A stretch of 13,661 nucleotides of DNA from JAXGTD01 sp040775095 (GTDB taxonomy: Bacteria; Pseudomonadota; Gammaproteobacteria; Chromatiales; Chromatiaceae). The position numbers were made by a program, and so were the translations under genes. Location of the stretch: the NCBI GenBank assembly GCA_040775095.1, contig JAXGTD010000114.1, forward strand, positions 1 through 13,661, written 5' to 3'. This document shows, piece after piece, positions 12,055-13,661 of the stretch. The stretch's first letter is position 1. Each line of letters opens with the position of its first letter. The notes beneath the pieces were generated by a model that saw only the letters and a list, made by a program, of their open reading frames with translations, did no database searches and was not told the origin of the DNA.

Positions 12055-13661
12055 CTATTTTCCGCGGGGCATCAGGCTGCCAATCGACAGCGTCTGGTAC
12101 CACTCGCGATACAAGGCAACGAACCGCGCGGTGATCGCACGAACGAGCGCTTGGCGCTGGGCGCCGTGATTCGCATCGGCAAGGTAATTGTGCGCAGGCT
12201 TCCCGGCGGGGACGCTCTTTTCCCAGTTGTCCCAGTCGTTGCCAATAAAGCTCGCGGTCTTCTTGTAGTGATCTTCGGCAAGCCCGTAGCCAGCCTCGAT
12301 CACCTGTGCGTCTTGGCCCTCGCCGCCGAGCTTGATGCCGGGGGCGCAGTCACTGTCGGCCCTGTACAGCTCCAGCGGCCAGGCACGCAGATTGCCGATG
12401 GAGCCATGCCATTCCCTGACGATCCGCGGGATGTTTCTGAGGCTGTTGCCGTTTTGGCTCCGCAGGTAGCGCTGCGGATGGATGTGGTCGAAGTCCCAGG
12501 GGCGGTTGGTGTCTTCCACCTGATCCGGCTGTGAGGGGTCGTAGTCCGGAAACCATCGCGCCAGCCACCGGCGCTGTGCAAATAGGAGCAGGTTGCGATT
12601 TCCCCAAAGGTTATCGATGAAGACAGTCCAGGCATCTTGGCACCGCGAGCCAAGATCGACTTCCTCATCGTTGCTCTCGATTGCAATGGCAGTCCAATGC
12701 GCCCGCATGGTCTGAGGGTACCAACGCTTCAGGTCCTCGGTCAGGCGCCCAGCAACCCATTGGAACCAGTTCCAATTCGTCCAGAAATTGGGATCAAGAT
12801 TACCGAAGCCACCATAACCGCCGCCTTGGGGCGCGGTTACCATGTTGCGCATCGCTTTCTCAAGGACGTCAGGCGGAACCACCGGGATCATGCGGAAGCT
12901 CCCGCCGCGCCCGAGGGCCAGGGTCTGCCCGAAGCTCGAACGTGAGAAGAACCCAGGAAGCTCCTGGTCGGTGGCGCCATGAAGGCGCTGCCAGACCGCG
13001 GCCACGGCTTGATCCTTGTTCTGCGCGAACCAACCGAGCGCGGTGAGGAACCCCAGCAGTCGCTGTCTCCCACTGTCGTTGGTCTCCAGGGGCTCCAGCC
13101 CGCTTGCCTGCATCCGCACGATCCAGCGCAGCAGGAGCAGCATCACGGAGGGTGATTTCTGGGCCAGATCCATTGCCAGCACCACCGGAAGCCCGTAACG
13201 GCCCCCGGTGAGAAGCTCCCGGGCCGATTCAAAGACTCGATAGCCATCCTTCTCGACGAACTGACGCAGCGCCGCGGCAAAGCGCTCATTCCCGCTGTCG
13301 CGGCCAAAGATCAGGCGCCGGAATCTACCCACGTCGGGTGGGTTCGGGGGCGATTTGTCCGAGTCGTGGTCGGCAAGGACCAGCCGTGAGCAGAGGATCA
13401 CCAGCCGTGACGGTTGCGCCAGCTGGTGCCCCATACGGTCAATCAGCTCCGGTGCATCGGTCCAGATTGATTTCAGGACCGAGTAGATGAGCTCTTCGCC
13501 TTCCAGACGAGTCCCAGCCTGATTTACGCGAATAAACAGGGTCTCGACCGGGTCCTGACGGTCGCCGGCCTCGACGCCCGCCACCGGAACAGCCGGTAGC
13601 TCCTGCCAGGGGATTCGATAGCCCGAGTCCCGGTCGAGCAGGGCGCGCAGTCCCTTCGCCA
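12055..13661 (-). CDS. DUF262/DUF1524 (GmrSD/BrxU-like) restriction-type protein, 5' end off the window
   Basis: About 534 residues are visible and the frame is open to base 13661, so the N-terminal part of the DUF262 domain lies beyond the window. The motif FIRVNQAGTRLEGEELIYSV (ends near 13470) is the conserved end of a DUF262 (ParB/Srx-like nucleotide-binding) domain. A central helical region follows. The C-terminal DUF1524 nuclease motif DHIHP is encoded at 12475-12489, followed by a GNLRAWPLELYRADSD block, as expected for a His-Me finger (HNH-like) site. GmrSD proteins are NTP-dependent type IV restriction enzymes that cut modified phage DNA; BrxU is a relative inside BREX islands. The key His residues appear intact. 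GC content and codon use look lower than in the trp genes, compatible with transfer. It ends about 90 bp before vapB. Confidence 0.85.
   Translation of the reverse strand, partial: AKGLRALLDRDSGYRIPWQELPAVPVAGVEAGDRQDPVETLFIRVNQAGTRLEGEELIYSVLKSIWTDAPELIDRMGHQLAQPSRLVILCSRLVLADHDSDKSPPNPPDVGRFRRLIFGRDSGNERFAAALRQFVEKDGYRVFESARELLTGGRYGLPVVLAMDLAQKSPSVMLLLLRWIVRMQASGLEPLETNDSGRQRLLGFLTALGWFAQNKDQAVAAVWQRLHGATDQELPGFFSRSSFGQTLALGRGGSFRMIPVVPPDVLEKAMRNMVTAPQGGGYGGFGNLDPNFWTNWNWFQWVAGRLTEDLKRWYPQTMRAHWTAIAIESNDEEVDLGSRCQDAWTVFIDNLWGNRNLLLFAQRRWLARWFPDYDPSQPDQVEDTNRPWDFDHIHPQRYLRSQNGNSLRNIPRIVREWHGSIGNLRAWPLELYRADSDCAPGIKLGGEGQDAQVIEAGYGLAEDHYKKTASFIGNDWDNWEKSVPAGKPAHNYLADANHGAQRQALVRAITARFVALYREWYQTLSIGSLMPRGK

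Noticed and set aside
1..13661. CRISPR array, tRNA, rRNA or complete insertion sequence
   Set aside because: No regularly spaced direct repeats, tRNA cloverleaf-like segment, rRNA-like sequence or transposase with terminal repeats was found by reading.

Overview
The window is GC-rich DNA, probably from a gammaproteobacterium. A member of the Chromatiales (purple sulfur bacteria and relatives) is my best guess, from the gammaproteobacterial look of TrpG/TrpD/TrpC, the stand-alone AAA-ATPase/PD-(D/E)XK protein that is frequent in such genomes, and the GC-rich codon use. No rRNA, tRNA, CRISPR array or complete insertion sequence was seen.

Layout, left to right. (1) 1-2297 is a divergent pair. 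A transketolase-like TPP enzyme on the minus strand runs off the left edge, and an IclR-family regulator lies on the plus strand. The AT-richer gap between them holds three related 15-bp sites that fit an IclR operator array. (2) 2448-6374 carries a lone AAA-ATPase-like/PD-(D/E)XK nuclease-fold protein (+), a small glutaredoxin (-) and a SulP anion transporter with a C-terminal STAS domain (+). (3) 6436-7628 has a DUF4332 helix-hairpin-helix protein (-) divergent from a membrane-anchored TPR protein (+). (4) 7657-10223 is the tryptophan cluster trpG-trpD-trpC on the minus strand, with a hairpin-forming sequence at each internal junction. Upstream of trpG is a short frame with tandem Trp codons, a possible attenuation leader peptide. 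trpE is not in the window.

(5) 10429-13661 is an accessory segment with every gene on the minus strand. In transcription order: a DUF262/DUF1524 (GmrSD/BrxU-like) protein cut by the right edge, a vapBC toxin-antitoxin pair, a short protein resembling only the N-terminal part of BREX PglZ, and a 152-residue protein I do not recognise. A strong hairpin after the last gene separates this segment from the trp leader. A GmrSD-type gene followed by pglZ is a known order in BREX phage-defence loci, so the segment looks like a reduced or rebuilt defence island with a TA module lodged between those two genes.

Functionally, trpGDC supplies the anthranilate synthase amidotransferase, phosphoribosyl transfer and indole-glycerol-phosphate synthesis steps of tryptophan synthesis. 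The transketolase-like gene and the IclR gene probably form one regulatory unit. The middle genes look like independent housekeeping or accessory cistrons.
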